64,000 nucleotides of DNA. Source: JBKHBT01 sp046542255. Lineage in GTDB: Bacteria; UBP14; UBA6098; JBKHBT01. The first letter of the stretch is position 1; each line of letters opens with the position of its first letter. This document shows positions 48,901-56,370 of this stretch, piece after piece. The notes under the pieces were generated by a model. The model saw only the letters and a program-made list of their open reading frames with translations, was not told the DNA's origin and did no database searches. The position numbers and the translations under genes were made by a program. The stretch is from contig JBKHBT010000005.1 of NCBI GenBank assembly GCA_046542255.1, positions 13,624 through 77,623 of the forward strand, in the 5' to 3' direction.

Positions 48901-50054
48901 ATATCATCGAAATCGCCCATATCGATTCCGCCGTAATTATAGGCTCTAATTTTGCGATGGTAAGTATCTCCAGGCGTGGACCATCCAACCTGTTTGGGAA
49001 CCTCGACTCCAGCATCGTAGAAAAAAGCAGAATTAGTATCCAGGCCGCTATCGCAGAATCCTACAATCTGATCCTGGCCATAAATTCCTCTTCGATAAAC
49101 CGGCACATGTTCATAATCGACAACCATCTGGGCAGAAAGATCGGCGCCGCCGATACCATGACGCATTCCCTCGAAATTATAGGATTGTGTAATCCACCTC
49201 GACCAGTCATTAACGGGATAATCGGGATAGTAGCGTTCCACCCATTCTGTACCTTCGTAATTGGCGGCAGTGATAGCAATTTCATTGGCCATTTTCGGTT
49301 GAATACGCAGTTTTATAAATTCGTGATGAGCTCCTTTTGTCGAGTCTATTATTATTGCGCCTTGCTGCGAAAGCAACTCGGCAAGAGCTTGATAATCATC
49401 ATCCTGGAATACCTGTATTTTAATGCCGATAAGGCCATCGTCTTCATCGCTTTCTTGTTTGTTTTGGGCAAGAGCTGGCAGAACTCTCAATGATGGTACA
49501 AGCGGCCCAGTCCATACCACTTGCTCCAAAGACTCGACATCTTCGAGTGATTTTTTAGGAAGCCTATAAATCCAGGCATCATTGGGGACATAGTAAAATC
49601 GCGCAGGATAAAAATCACCGGAGACTCTGGAAGCAATATCGAGAATTTCATCCAAATCTTCCTGAGCATATCCGGGAGCCAGCTTAACTATATAGTAACC
49701 GAAATCTCTTTCAAAGCCATTGTATCCTAGTTCATCTATGAAAGTAGGGTCGAATAGCTTATTTTGTTCTTTTATATTGTATGCACCAGCACGGAACCAG
49801 ATAATATTATCATCAGAAAGCATTTGATTGGTAATATTTACTGTCTTTGGATTTGCCAGATCTTTTATATTGCCAAAAGATAATTTTGCGATTAATATCA
49901 TGGCAATACCAAGCACGATAATAAGGACGTGGCGAAGGCTGTAACCATAAATATTTTCTATTATTTTTGCGTGAGAAATATAACGTTTCCCACCATTTGA
50001 ATAGCTTTTTTCTTTTGAAGATAAAATTGCATTTTGATCGAAATCCTGCTTCAT
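45984..50054 (-). CDS. 1356-residue secreted subtilisin-like protease
   Basis: The S8 catalytic triad is complete: Asp335 (VGFCDSGLD), His392 (HGHGTHVGG) and Ser595 (GGTSMACPTAAG), with oxyanion Asn496 (FAAGNDNNG). A hydrophobic segment at about 42-60 (VLIIVLGIAMILIAKLSFG) serves as a late signal anchor after a charged 40-residue N-terminus. A prodomain-like region follows to about 290. After the protease come a P-domain-like beta region (about 640-780), a fibronectin-type stretch (ELIWQVPEDGDGHDLHFVLE) and a jelly-roll region. The C-terminus (SPNPFNSAISIET and GVYIISANDG) is the FCB secretion domain. GAAAGG precedes the ATG. It is likely exported and surface-associated. Confidence 0.9.
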   Translation of the reverse strand: MKQDFDQNAILSSKEKSYSNGGKRYISHAKIIENIYGYSLRHVLIIVLGIAMILIAKLSFGNIKDLANPKTVNITNQMLSDDNIIWFRAGAYNIKEQNKLFDPTFIDELGYNGFERDFGYYIVKLAPGYAQEDLDEILDIASRVSGDFYPARFYYVPNDAWIYRLPKKSLEDVESLEQVVWTGPLVPSLRVLPALAQNKQESDEDDGLIGIKIQVFQDDDYQALAELLSQQGAIIIDSTKGAHHEFIKLRIQPKMANEIAITAANYEGTEWVERYYPDYPVNDWSRWITQSYNFEGMRHGIGGADLSAQMVVDYEHVPVYRRGIYGQDQIVGFCDSGLDTNSAFFYDAGVEVPKQVGWSTPGDTYHRKIRAYNYGGIDMGDFDDIDEEMHGHGTHVGGSIGGNNYANDPMDGIYDAADGMAPLCRLVVTDGADGTSGIYTPTDMNTMFQYARNCGAFIHSNSYGSSRPNYYNSNAQECDEFMYFYQDFIILFAAGNDNNGSSPARVATYNCSKNIVSVGATETGFGSGGSDWSAHGSGDGADPENMAPFSSHGPTDEGLLKPNISVPGGWNIWSADNVDGGSGGHTSIRKMGGTSMACPTAAGLTALIRQYFMEGYYPTGSPQIENRMFPSGALMKAMLINGTRNMTGRYTISEIGDDGVQHAPSNGQGWGRVVLDDCMYFDDDYGTDERKLMVHDEITGFNSTGDIRDFYVQCGESETQPIKIVLSYSDYPGSPAAGTPGVNDLDLIVSIEDNVYRGNVFASSGARSITGGSADRINRDEVVWLDPVPGALIVVTVEASRIAHSPQRFALVMSGDISEGIPNDRPEAPIYSNWLFDNARIDDPQPELIWQVPEDGDGHDLHFVLEYDDSADFGDPIAIFRTDESAIGFTGGAFPVEEGTGEAISFNFETPLEDGTYWWRVRAYDGITYSNWTHPRSFTIGSDDSVASWYQTTGQQFTNAEDYDAVEDHDQMTLRAEMILIDEDFERYDSVEEFESFWTTWGEFYSLSRDIYHSANQSLFIHDDSWREMSWVNINFEPLEAGYIEGWSLTSDSDDQSFIITLYKDDERKSQVYNREGYVALWDGVSRHNLVEIDPAEWHHYRLDFDCEADEIYCTIDGTDVFGPYPFTGGAPENIEELRIGTFNLGWTDPFYCQTFYDDYKVGTSGDNYGYIVSNPIISSDNPEGDGFDRAFWTQEAGDSIIITVQVKTGGVWGDFASATTDGETGIINLALLPTEIDTIRLRADIFADGEEEPNLYDWGVNWNPGEAVQEAKAEKPEQLLLITSPNPFNSAISIETGISANIQIRDHNGRIVTELNTGKSSSIVWNPDKNLPSGVYIISANDGKKHIISRALYIK

Positions 50055-50485
50055 ATTTTTCCTTTCGGCATTTAGCCACTGAATAATAAAACAAATCGAT
50101 CAAAATAACCTATAGAATTCTCCTTGCCGGTACCATTCTAATTTCATCACCCATTACAATTTAGTAAAAATTTCAAATTTAAGAAAGTAAAACTTTTTAA
50201 ATATCAATCTTTTCTACCATATAACTTAGAATCGACCAATTGTTTATTCCCTATCGGCATTTTGTTGATAACTTGTTGAAAAACTATTGATAACATATTG
50301 AAAAGCGTTTAATAATCTGTGGTTAATTTGAAATTATAATCTCAATAAAGTAAAAATAAAGTAAAAACGAATCAGTGAAAACGATATTGATATTTACTTT
50401 TGAAAAAATTATGCAAATCTTAAGAGAATCGAATTAATACCGATAATTATTTTGGATATTCTTCTGTTTAGAAGAGGTAATTAAA
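50055..50485. other. AT-rich divergent intergenic region holding phased repeats
   Basis: This 431-base, strongly AT-rich region lies between the subtilase (-) and the TusA-like gene (+). It contains six 11-bp repeats (50261-50326), described separately, and below them a low-complexity stretch with repeated GTAAAAA/ATAAAG. No reading frame of note is present. The mix of DnaA-box-like repeats and AT-rich DNA, about 4 kb from parAB, is what a replication origin can look like, but no dnaA gene is in the window. Confidence 0.5.
50261..50326 (-). repeat. Six 11-bp phased TTATCAA-type repeats
   Basis: On the minus strand six consecutive 11-mers read TTAACCACAGA, TTATTAAACGC, TTTTCAATATG, TTATCAATAGT, TTTTCAACAAG and TTATCAACAAA. 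Their plus-strand blocks are 50316-50326, 50305-50315, 50294-50304, 50283-50293, 50272-50282 and 50261-50271. TTATCAATAGT is identical to a unit of the array at 8411-8465. TTAACCACA and TTATCAACA are each one base from the DnaA box TTATCCACA. Units are more diverged than in the first array, but the 11-bp register is kept throughout. Confidence 0.7.
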
Positions 50486-50713
50486 ATGAAAGTTATTCAA
50501 GAGAAGAATTTAAAAGGCATGATTTGCCCATATATTATTTTGGAGGTACTGAAAGAAATCTCATTACTCAAATCTTCCCAATGTATAAAGTTTCATGTGG
50601 ATGATAGGATGGCACCGGCTGAAATCGAAGAAGAAATAGGTAATGATGATAGTTATAAAATTGAAATAGTGGAAAAATTCGATACTTGGGAGATTGTGAT
50701 TTGTTCTCTTTGA
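50486..50713 (+). CDS. TusA-like (SirA-like) small protein
   Basis: The 75-residue protein matches the TusA fold: NLKGMICPYIILEVLKEI places the conserved Cys-Pro at the start of the first helix, and FHVDDRMAPAEIEEEI matches the second strand and helix. TusA proteins carry sulfur as a Cys persulfide for tRNA thiolation, molybdenum cofactor or sulfur oxidation, and many paralogues have unknown partners. The sequence between the motifs diverges from classical TusA, so I give no symbol. AGAGG lies at normal distance from the ATG. It is 54 bases upstream of the PAS-only gene and probably co-transcribed, which suggests a sulfur- or redox-linked signalling role. Confidence 0.7.
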   Translation: MKVIQEKNLKGMICPYIILEVLKEISLLKSSQCIKFHVDDRMAPAEIEEEIGNDDSYKIEIVEKFDTWEIVICSL

Positions 50714-50767
50714 CATGGATGATCAATAAGTTAGATATTAATATAGAATTAGTTATTAAAGGATAAG

Positions 50768-52894
50768 ATGAGCATAGAGGACTTAAAAAAAGAATTAAAT
50801 GCAGAAAGACAGGCAATCGCCGTTTTCAAAAAACGTTTCGAAGGCTTCAGGGTACTCTATAATACAGTATTCGAAATAGAAGGAGCATCAGATGAAAAGA
50901 CATATGACATTTTATGCAAAAATCTGATGAAACTCACGATGGCCAAAGCCGTTGCGATTGCATCTTGCGATAATCTCTCAAGAAGCCTGACACTCGAAAG
51001 CTATTGCGCCTTGATGGATAATGGCGAATTTCTGAAATCATCTTGCGAAATTGCAGCTGGGGTACATGAGCACTATATAGAAAACATTATCGAAGAATAC
51101 AAAAATGATGAACCCCTAATGAATAGGCTATTTACGATTATTTGTTCCGCCCTGCCTTCCAAATATTATAGAGTTTCCATAGTTAGAGAAGGTAAACTGC
51201 TGGCCATAGGATTAATTAGATTGCAGGAAGATCAGAATCTTGAGATGAAAGACCTTATCGATACCTTTCTTAGCCTGGCCGGAACGATACTAGAAAGATT
51301 GAATTCATCTCGAGAGCTGCAAAAAAATAATAACTGGCTCTCCACGACTTTGCAAAGCATCGGCGATGCTATTATAACCACCGATACCGATGGATATATC
51401 ACCTTCATGAATAAAATGGCGGAAAAGCTAACTGGATGGTCTCGCCAGGAAGCCATCTCATGGCCAATAGAAGTGATTTTTGAAATTTACAGAGAAAATG
51501 GCGAACAAAATGTGAAAAATCCGGTACAGGAGATCTTAGAAAGCAAAGAAGTCGGAAGTGTCATCAATCTGACTTCCATAGTCTCCAAAGATGGAACAGT
51601 GATACCCATAACAGAAAGCGCAGCACCTATAAGAAATGATAATAAAGAAATTACTGGCATTGTACTTGTTTTCCATGATAATAGCGTGATTCGAGAATCT
51701 GAGCAAAGGCATAAAGAATCGACAAGGTTCTTGAGTCTCATAATAGAAAATCTGCCCAGCATTCTCTATGTCAAAGATGCTGATGAACAGAGGTTTCTGA
51801 GGATCAATAAGGCCGGAGAAGAACTTTTCGGTTTCAATAGGCATGAATTTCTCGGAAAAAGAAATGAAGATATCTTCCCGGATAAAATTGCCAAAAAATT
51901 CAACGAAACCGATCAGGAAGCTATCGAATATGGCATGATGATAGATATCGAAGAAGAAAAAATCGAAACCTGGCATAAAGGATATCGCCTATTGCATACA
52001 AGGAAAATCCCGATTATGAATGATGATGGCATTCCCGAATTTCTACTATGCATATCAGAAGATATCACAGAGAAGAGAAGAGGCGCGCTTGAAGTAGCAA
52101 GGGCACATTCAGAACTAAGGCAATTGCTCGATGCGACAACACCGCTTTGTGTCATAGACAATGAATCGAATCTTATAAAGGTAAATGAAAATTTTTGTAG
52201 ACTTTTCGACCTAAAATCGGATGATATTATTGGCCGGAAATGCTATGAAATTTGGCAAGACAATAAAGAAACCTGCAATAGTTCTTGCCCTCTCCATAAG
52301 ATAGAAAATGGAGCAAAAAAAGTTGTAACTGAAAGAGTCAAAAAATCGATCAGTGGAAAAGAAATCCCGGTTATTATGTCATCTTATCCATATAGAGATG
52401 TAGATGGAAATATCTCTGGTGTCGTAATGAGTTACATAGATGCCTCAAGACTTAGAAAGACCGAAAATGCATTAATACAAAGCGAAATCAGTCTTAAACA
52501 GGTTATTGAGAATTGCCATGAAGCTATTGGGGTTGTTGTCGATGGAAAAGTTGTTTTTGCAAATAAAGCCACAGAAGAAATTACAGGACAAAAAGTAGAA
52601 GAAATCCTGGGAACTGATTTCGGTCATTTTGTACATCCTGAAGATTTGGAGAGTGTATTAAAACACTATAAAGAGCTTTATTCTGGACAAAAAGACAATG
52701 TTTTGATACGATGCCGCATAATATCGAAGGATAAAAGTGTTAGATGGATTGAAGCCACTGCAATTATAACAGATTGGAACGATAAATCTGCCATTTTGAG
52801 TTTCTTGAATAATATTACGGGTAATTTAGGTAAAGAAGAGAGAATCAAAGAACTGGAAATGGAATTGGATTCATTGCGACGAAAAAGTACATAA
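50768..52894 (+). CDS. GAF-like plus four-PAS protein with no output domain
   Basis: The 708-residue cytoplasmic protein has an N-terminal coiled coil and GAF-like region (about 1-185), then PAS domains at about 190-310, 318-435, 447-555 and 567-690. It ends in a short coiled coil (RIKELEMELDSLRRKST). No kinase, cyclase, phosphodiesterase or DNA-binding domain follows. The third PAS domain carries a Cys set, KCYEIWQDNKETCNSSCPL, of a type common in PAS domains that may bind metal or Fe-S. AAAGG precedes the ATG. It follows the TusA-like gene. It probably acts as a sensory adaptor to a separately encoded partner, and the degenerate five-PAS kinase in this window is one conceivable partner by style only. 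Confidence 0.82.
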   Translation: MSIEDLKKELNAERQAIAVFKKRFEGFRVLYNTVFEIEGASDEKTYDILCKNLMKLTMAKAVAIASCDNLSRSLTLESYCALMDNGEFLKSSCEIAAGVHEHYIENIIEEYKNDEPLMNRLFTIICSALPSKYYRVSIVREGKLLAIGLIRLQEDQNLEMKDLIDTFLSLAGTILERLNSSRELQKNNNWLSTTLQSIGDAIITTDTDGYITFMNKMAEKLTGWSRQEAISWPIEVIFEIYRENGEQNVKNPVQEILESKEVGSVINLTSIVSKDGTVIPITESAAPIRNDNKEITGIVLVFHDNSVIRESEQRHKESTRFLSLIIENLPSILYVKDADEQRFLRINKAGEELFGFNRHEFLGKRNEDIFPDKIAKKFNETDQEAIEYGMMIDIEEEKIETWHKGYRLLHTRKIPIMNDDGIPEFLLCISEDITEKRRGALEVARAHSELRQLLDATTPLCVIDNESNLIKVNENFCRLFDLKSDDIIGRKCYEIWQDNKETCNSSCPLHKIENGAKKVVTERVKKSISGKEIPVIMSSYPYRDVDGNISGVVMSYIDASRLRKTENALIQSEISLKQVIENCHEAIGVVVDGKVVFANKATEEITGQKVEEILGTDFGHFVHPEDLESVLKHYKELYSGQKDNVLIRCRIISKDKSVRWIEATAIITDWNDKSAILSFLNNITGNLGKEERIKELEMELDSLRRKST

Positions 52895-53125
52895 CTAGTT
52901 AAGAAAATACCATATCATAAGGCTGACAGCTCCTGTAACCATAAGTGAGAACAGAAATTGTCTGATAAATCGGTCTTCTTTTTTTATGGCGGCATGGCGA
53001 CTCCAAAAATAGGTAAAAATAAAAGCAATTACTGCCACCAAACCCCACCAAACGCGACGTTGAACAGCTTCATATACAAGAATTGGTGCAAAAAATAATA
53101 CCAGAATTTGGATCAAAGTCTTCAT
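52895..53125 (-). CDS. Small three-helix membrane protein
   Basis: The 76-residue protein has three hydrophobic segments (about 3-18, 26-43 and 57-75) with a basic loop RHAAIKKEDRFIRQF between the second and third. I recognise no family. It lies 11 bases after the bactofilin gene, at the end of the parAB-peptidase-bactofilin gene row, so a role at the envelope with those proteins is plausible. Its stop codon abuts the convergent PAS-only gene. Confidence 0.7.
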   Translation of the reverse strand: MKTLIQILVLFFAPILVYEAVQRRVWWGLVAVIAFIFTYFWSRHAAIKKEDRFIRQFLFSLMVTGAVSLMIWYFLN

Positions 53126-53136
53126 GGTTTGTTTCC

Positions 53137-53499
53137 TTATTTGGCTTTGTCATTTTCCATGCTGGATGAGCCATTGAAGACTGCGCCCTGTTCTACTATC
53201 AGAACATCGGTTTTGATGCTGCCGGTGAAATGGGCAGTGCTTTCTAGTTTGACGAGTTGCTTCGCAGTAAGCTGTGCTTTTACCTTGCCGCCAATAATCG
53301 CAGCAGAAGCTTCTATCGATTCGGAGTTTAGGACACCATCCTTGCCGATAGAAAGCTTACCAGATGCGGATATCTTTCCATCGAAATTTCCATCGATGCG
53401 AAGGCCACCATCTACTTCGATATCGCCGTTGAATTTGCTTCCTGCGCCCAAAATTGTATTTATATGGTCATTACTGGCCGATGTTTTCTTCTGTTTCAC
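53137..53499 (-). CDS. Bactofilin
   Basis: Bactofilins are small proteins that polymerise without nucleotide into filaments and guide cell-wall enzymes. This one shows a short basic N-terminus, then a right-handed beta-helix with regular GDIEVDGGLRIDGNFDGKI, KLSIGKDGVL, AAIIGGKVKAQLTA and HFTGSIKTDVLIVEQGAVF turns. I choose GTG at 53499, since AAGGAG lies nine bases upstream and this gives normal length. A longer frame from 53535 is possible. It overlaps the M23 peptidase gene by 29 bases. The M23 peptidase-bactofilin pairing is common and points to local peptidoglycan remodelling. Confidence 0.88.
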   Translation of the reverse strand: MKQKKTSASNDHINTILGAGSKFNGDIEVDGGLRIDGNFDGKISASGKLSIGKDGVLNSESIEASAAIIGGKVKAQLTAKQLVKLESTAHFTGSIKTDVLIVEQGAVFNGSSSMENDKAK

Positions 53500-54298
53500 T
53501 TTCTGTTTCTCCTTCCGGTTCTTCTTCATCTCCAAGAGGATTTATATTTTTTCCATCTTTAAGAACCTCGTAATGTATATGTGAACCAATCGATTTTCCT
53601 GTTGAGCCTGAAAATCCGATGATTGTATTCCTATCTATGAAATCATCCTTTTCGACAGTGGTCTTTTGAAGATGGCCGTATCTTGTTGTATAGCCATTTG
53701 TATGGTCTATTACAATAAGATAGCCCAGGTCCCTTGTATAATCTGCAAATATTACTTTACCGGCTGCCGTTGAATAGACTGCTTTGCCTTCGGGAAGAGC
53801 GATATCGATTCCCTCATGTTTTCTCTTATACAAAGGGTTTTTATAATTATATGTAGTTGTTATAGCACCGCTCTGCGGCAAGCCCTGCGGAATATAACGA
53901 GATCTCTTGAGTACATGGCTTATTTTATTTGCATCAAAATCGATTTTGGCAATTTCCAAAGCCTTTTTCTCATCGATTACTTCGGTCTTGTCCTCTTGAT
54001 TCTCATCGAGAATTCGCCTGAGATATTGTTCCATTTCGGTGATTTTGGCAAGTTTATATTCTATGCGTTCAACTTTGGAAAGCTGTTTTCGAAGATTTTC
54101 ATTTTCAGCCAAAAGTGTATTTTTTTCTACCAAAAGGGCGATATACTTCCCGCCCATGAAAACGCCGATAAAAAAAACAATCGTCAATAATACAAAAAAA
54201 CCAATAAGCCACCAAAAAAGCTTCATACTCATTCTAAGCTTCCAAGGTTCCTGCCTATTCTCCGGTACGACCATAAATGTTATATGCTCTCTGTGCAT
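53471..54298 (-). CDS. Membrane-anchored M23 (LytM-type) peptidase
   Basis: The 275-residue protein has a short cytoplasmic start, one membrane segment (LFWWLIGFFVLLTIVFFIGVF, about 27-47) and a periplasmic coiled coil (about 60-95). A C-terminal M23 domain spans about 140-255. The zinc and catalytic residues are present: HEGIDIA (His, Asp), GHLQ (His) and SHIHYEV (His-x-His). The tail is acidic (EEPEGETESETEEN). It should cleave peptidoglycan peptide crosslinks. It lies between parB and the bactofilin gene, with overlap to the latter. Confidence 0.9.
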   Translation of the reverse strand: MHREHITFMVVPENRQEPWKLRMSMKLFWWLIGFFVLLTIVFFIGVFMGGKYIALLVEKNTLLAENENLRKQLSKVERIEYKLAKITEMEQYLRRILDENQEDKTEVIDEKKALEIAKIDFDANKISHVLKRSRYIPQGLPQSGAITTTYNYKNPLYKRKHEGIDIALPEGKAVYSTAAGKVIFADYTRDLGYLIVIDHTNGYTTRYGHLQKTTVEKDDFIDRNTIIGFSGSTGKSIGSHIHYEVLKDGKNINPLGDEEEPEGETESETEENIGQ

Positions 54299-54460
54299 AA
54301 CCTCACAATATAAACAAATAATCCAATTTAGACAATAATTTTGAAATTAAACAATCGATATAACCATCACATAAATTAGAAGAAAATTCAGAAAATCTGT
54401 TTTTTAAAAAAGCAAACTTAATTGAATTTCTATAATTGACGGCTAATCGAAAGAGTATAT

Positions 54461-55318
54461 TTATTCTTTTTCTCCAAGTCTTCTCGCAATCGAATAAAGC
54501 TCATCATTATCGTAGAATTCAATAACAAGCTTCCCTTTCTTCTTACCTTTGGAAATCTCGACCTTTGTTGCGAGTGATTCTTGAAGCTCATCTGCAAGAG
54601 CTGCCAATTCTGGGTCGAGCTTTTTGGATGCCTTTTTCCTGGGCTTTGTCGGGTCATTGGCCGCAATTTGCGATAGACGTTCGACCGAAAGGCCTTTGCG
54701 CACAGTCAAAAGCGCAAGGCGAAGCTGCCTATGTGGATCATCGATAGAAAGCAGTATGCGAGTGTGGCCGGCGGAAAGCAATCCATCCCGAACCATTTCC
54801 TGGATTTTCTCCGGAAGGCTTAATATACGAAGGGTATTGGCAATAACCGGCCTGGAACGGCCAACCGATTCTGCAATTTGTTCCTGTGTCATATTGTATT
54901 TATCTCTCAAGGCTTTATAGGCATGAGCTTCTTCTATGACATTCAGGTTCTCTCTCTGGATATTTTCCACGAGGCCAATCAGAGAAAGCTTCTGCGGATC
55001 ATCGATATCGACTATTATTGCCGGTATTTCATCTATATCTGCAATTTTCGATGCTCGCCATCTTCTTTCCCCGGCTATTATTTCATATTTGCCATCTTTG
55101 AGATGAAGCAAAATTGGCTCGAGAACGCCCTGTTCTTTTATCGACTGCGCAAGGCTCTCGAGGCCTTTATCATCGAAATGTGTCCTAACCTGATGCTCGC
55201 CCGGAATAATGTCCGAAAGCGGAATCATGCTGATTGAAAGTTGGTTTATATCATCCTGCCACTGGTCGCCCAAAATGGCGCCGAGTCCTCGGTCTAATGC
55301 TTTTTTCTTAGCGGCCAT
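54461..55318 (-). CDS. parB: Chromosome-partitioning protein ParB (Spo0J)
   Basis: The 285-residue protein has the ParB order: an N-terminal ParA-activating tail (KKKALDRGLGAILG), the CTP-binding ParB/Srx domain (IIPGEHQVRTHFDDKGLESL, then EIIAGERRWRAS and ENIQRENLNVIEEA), the HTH region (MTQEQIAESVGRSRPVIANT) and a C-terminal dimerisation region. It binds parS, spreads and loads SMC. Its start overlaps parA by 11 bases. No parS palindrome was found in this window by eye. Confidence 0.96.
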   Translation of the reverse strand: MAAKKKALDRGLGAILGDQWQDDINQLSISMIPLSDIIPGEHQVRTHFDDKGLESLAQSIKEQGVLEPILLHLKDGKYEIIAGERRWRASKIADIDEIPAIIVDIDDPQKLSLIGLVENIQRENLNVIEEAHAYKALRDKYNMTQEQIAESVGRSRPVIANTLRILSLPEKIQEMVRDGLLSAGHTRILLSIDDPHRQLRLALLTVRKGLSVERLSQIAANDPTKPRKKASKKLDPELAALADELQESLATKVEISKGKKKGKLVIEFYDNDELYSIARRLGEKE

Positions 55319-56066
55319 CTATTATTTCCTCTGCTAATTCGATATAATTTACTGCTCCACGGGATTTAGAATCGTACATAATAACCGGTTTATCAAAACT
55401 GGGCGATTCTGCAAGCCTAACATTTCGATGAATCATTGTATCAAAAACCCGCTTGCCGAAATAGCTCTTGACCTCTTTGAGTACCTGATTGGAAAGATTC
55501 AACCTGGCATCGTACATCGTCATCAAAACCCCCAAAAGCCTGAGGCCGGGGTTACAAGTCTTTTGAATCCTGGCGAGAGTAACAAGAGCCTGTCCAAGGC
55601 CTTCGAGGGCATAGTACTCACACTGTATCGGGATTATGACTTTATCGGCAGCAGCGAGCGCATTAAGAGTCAGAAGCCCGAGAGAAGGTGGGCAATCGAT
55701 GAGAACATATTCATAATTGCTGGCGATATCTGCAAGTTTGCTTCGAAGATGGCGGTGGCTGTCGCCATTTCCATCCAGTTCCACAATTACACGGGCCAGA
55801 TTGCGAAATGCCGGCAGCAAGTTCAGTTCCGGAAGGTCTTGAATATGGACTACGGTTTCTTTGAAAGTTTTTTTGCCGGTAAGGTAGTCATATATGGTTG
55901 GCTCTTTCTCAGTAAAACGAATACCGAGTCCGCTGGAGGCATTAGCCTGTGGGTCAAAATCGACCAGTAAGGTCTTTTTACCGGCTGCGGCAAGTGAAGC
56001 GGAAAGATTTACGGCGGTAGTGGTTTTACCAACGCCGCCTTTCTGATTTGCAATAGCTATTATCAA
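55308..56066 (-). CDS. parA: Chromosome-partitioning ATPase ParA (Soj)
   Basis: The 252-residue ATPase has the deviant Walker A KGGVGKTTTAVNLSASLA, the Walker A' region LLVDFDPQANASSGLG and the Walker B YVLIDCPPSLG. The short N-terminus without an HTH is typical of chromosomal Soj. It starts with TTG, after AAGGA. It is the first gene of the par operon, and a 304-base AT-rich region lies upstream. Confidence 0.96.
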   Translation of the reverse strand: MIIAIANQKGGVGKTTTAVNLSASLAAAGKKTLLVDFDPQANASSGLGIRFTEKEPTIYDYLTGKKTFKETVVHIQDLPELNLLPAFRNLARVIVELDGNGDSHRHLRSKLADIASNYEYVLIDCPPSLGLLTLNALAAADKVIIPIQCEYYALEGLGQALVTLARIQKTCNPGLRLLGVLMTMYDARLNLSNQVLKEVKSYFGKRVFDTMIHRNVRLAESPSFDKPVIMYDSKSRGAVNYIELAEEIIDGR

Positions 56067-56370
56067 TTCGTATCCTTAGTTTTTCATTTCTAGGCAAAGA
56101 ATATATTTTTAATTTCGCATATTATCAAGTAAATTCCAAATTTTTATTTGCCAAAAATAAACAAAATTATGATAAAAAAATCACTATTTCACAAGTTACT
56201 ATAATCTAACAATTTCGAAAATTTCACAAAAAATCCCTTATTGTTAATAATTACAGTTTCTAAATAAAATTGAGCAAAAAAACTTTTTTACTTTTATACT
56301 TGTCATTATAAGTGTCCCAAAATAAGAAATTTATAAAAATATTATAAATGTGATGCTGAAGAGGATATTT
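56067..56370. other. AT-rich region upstream of the par operon
   Basis: This 304-base region lies between parA (start) and the HEAT-repeat gene (end), both on the minus strand. It must hold the par promoter. An AT-only inverted repeat, ATTTATAA/TTATAAAT (56329-56336 with 56342-56349), lies 20 bases after the HEAT gene and may help end its transcript. No parS-like site, DnaA-box array or small gene was seen. Confidence 0.45.
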
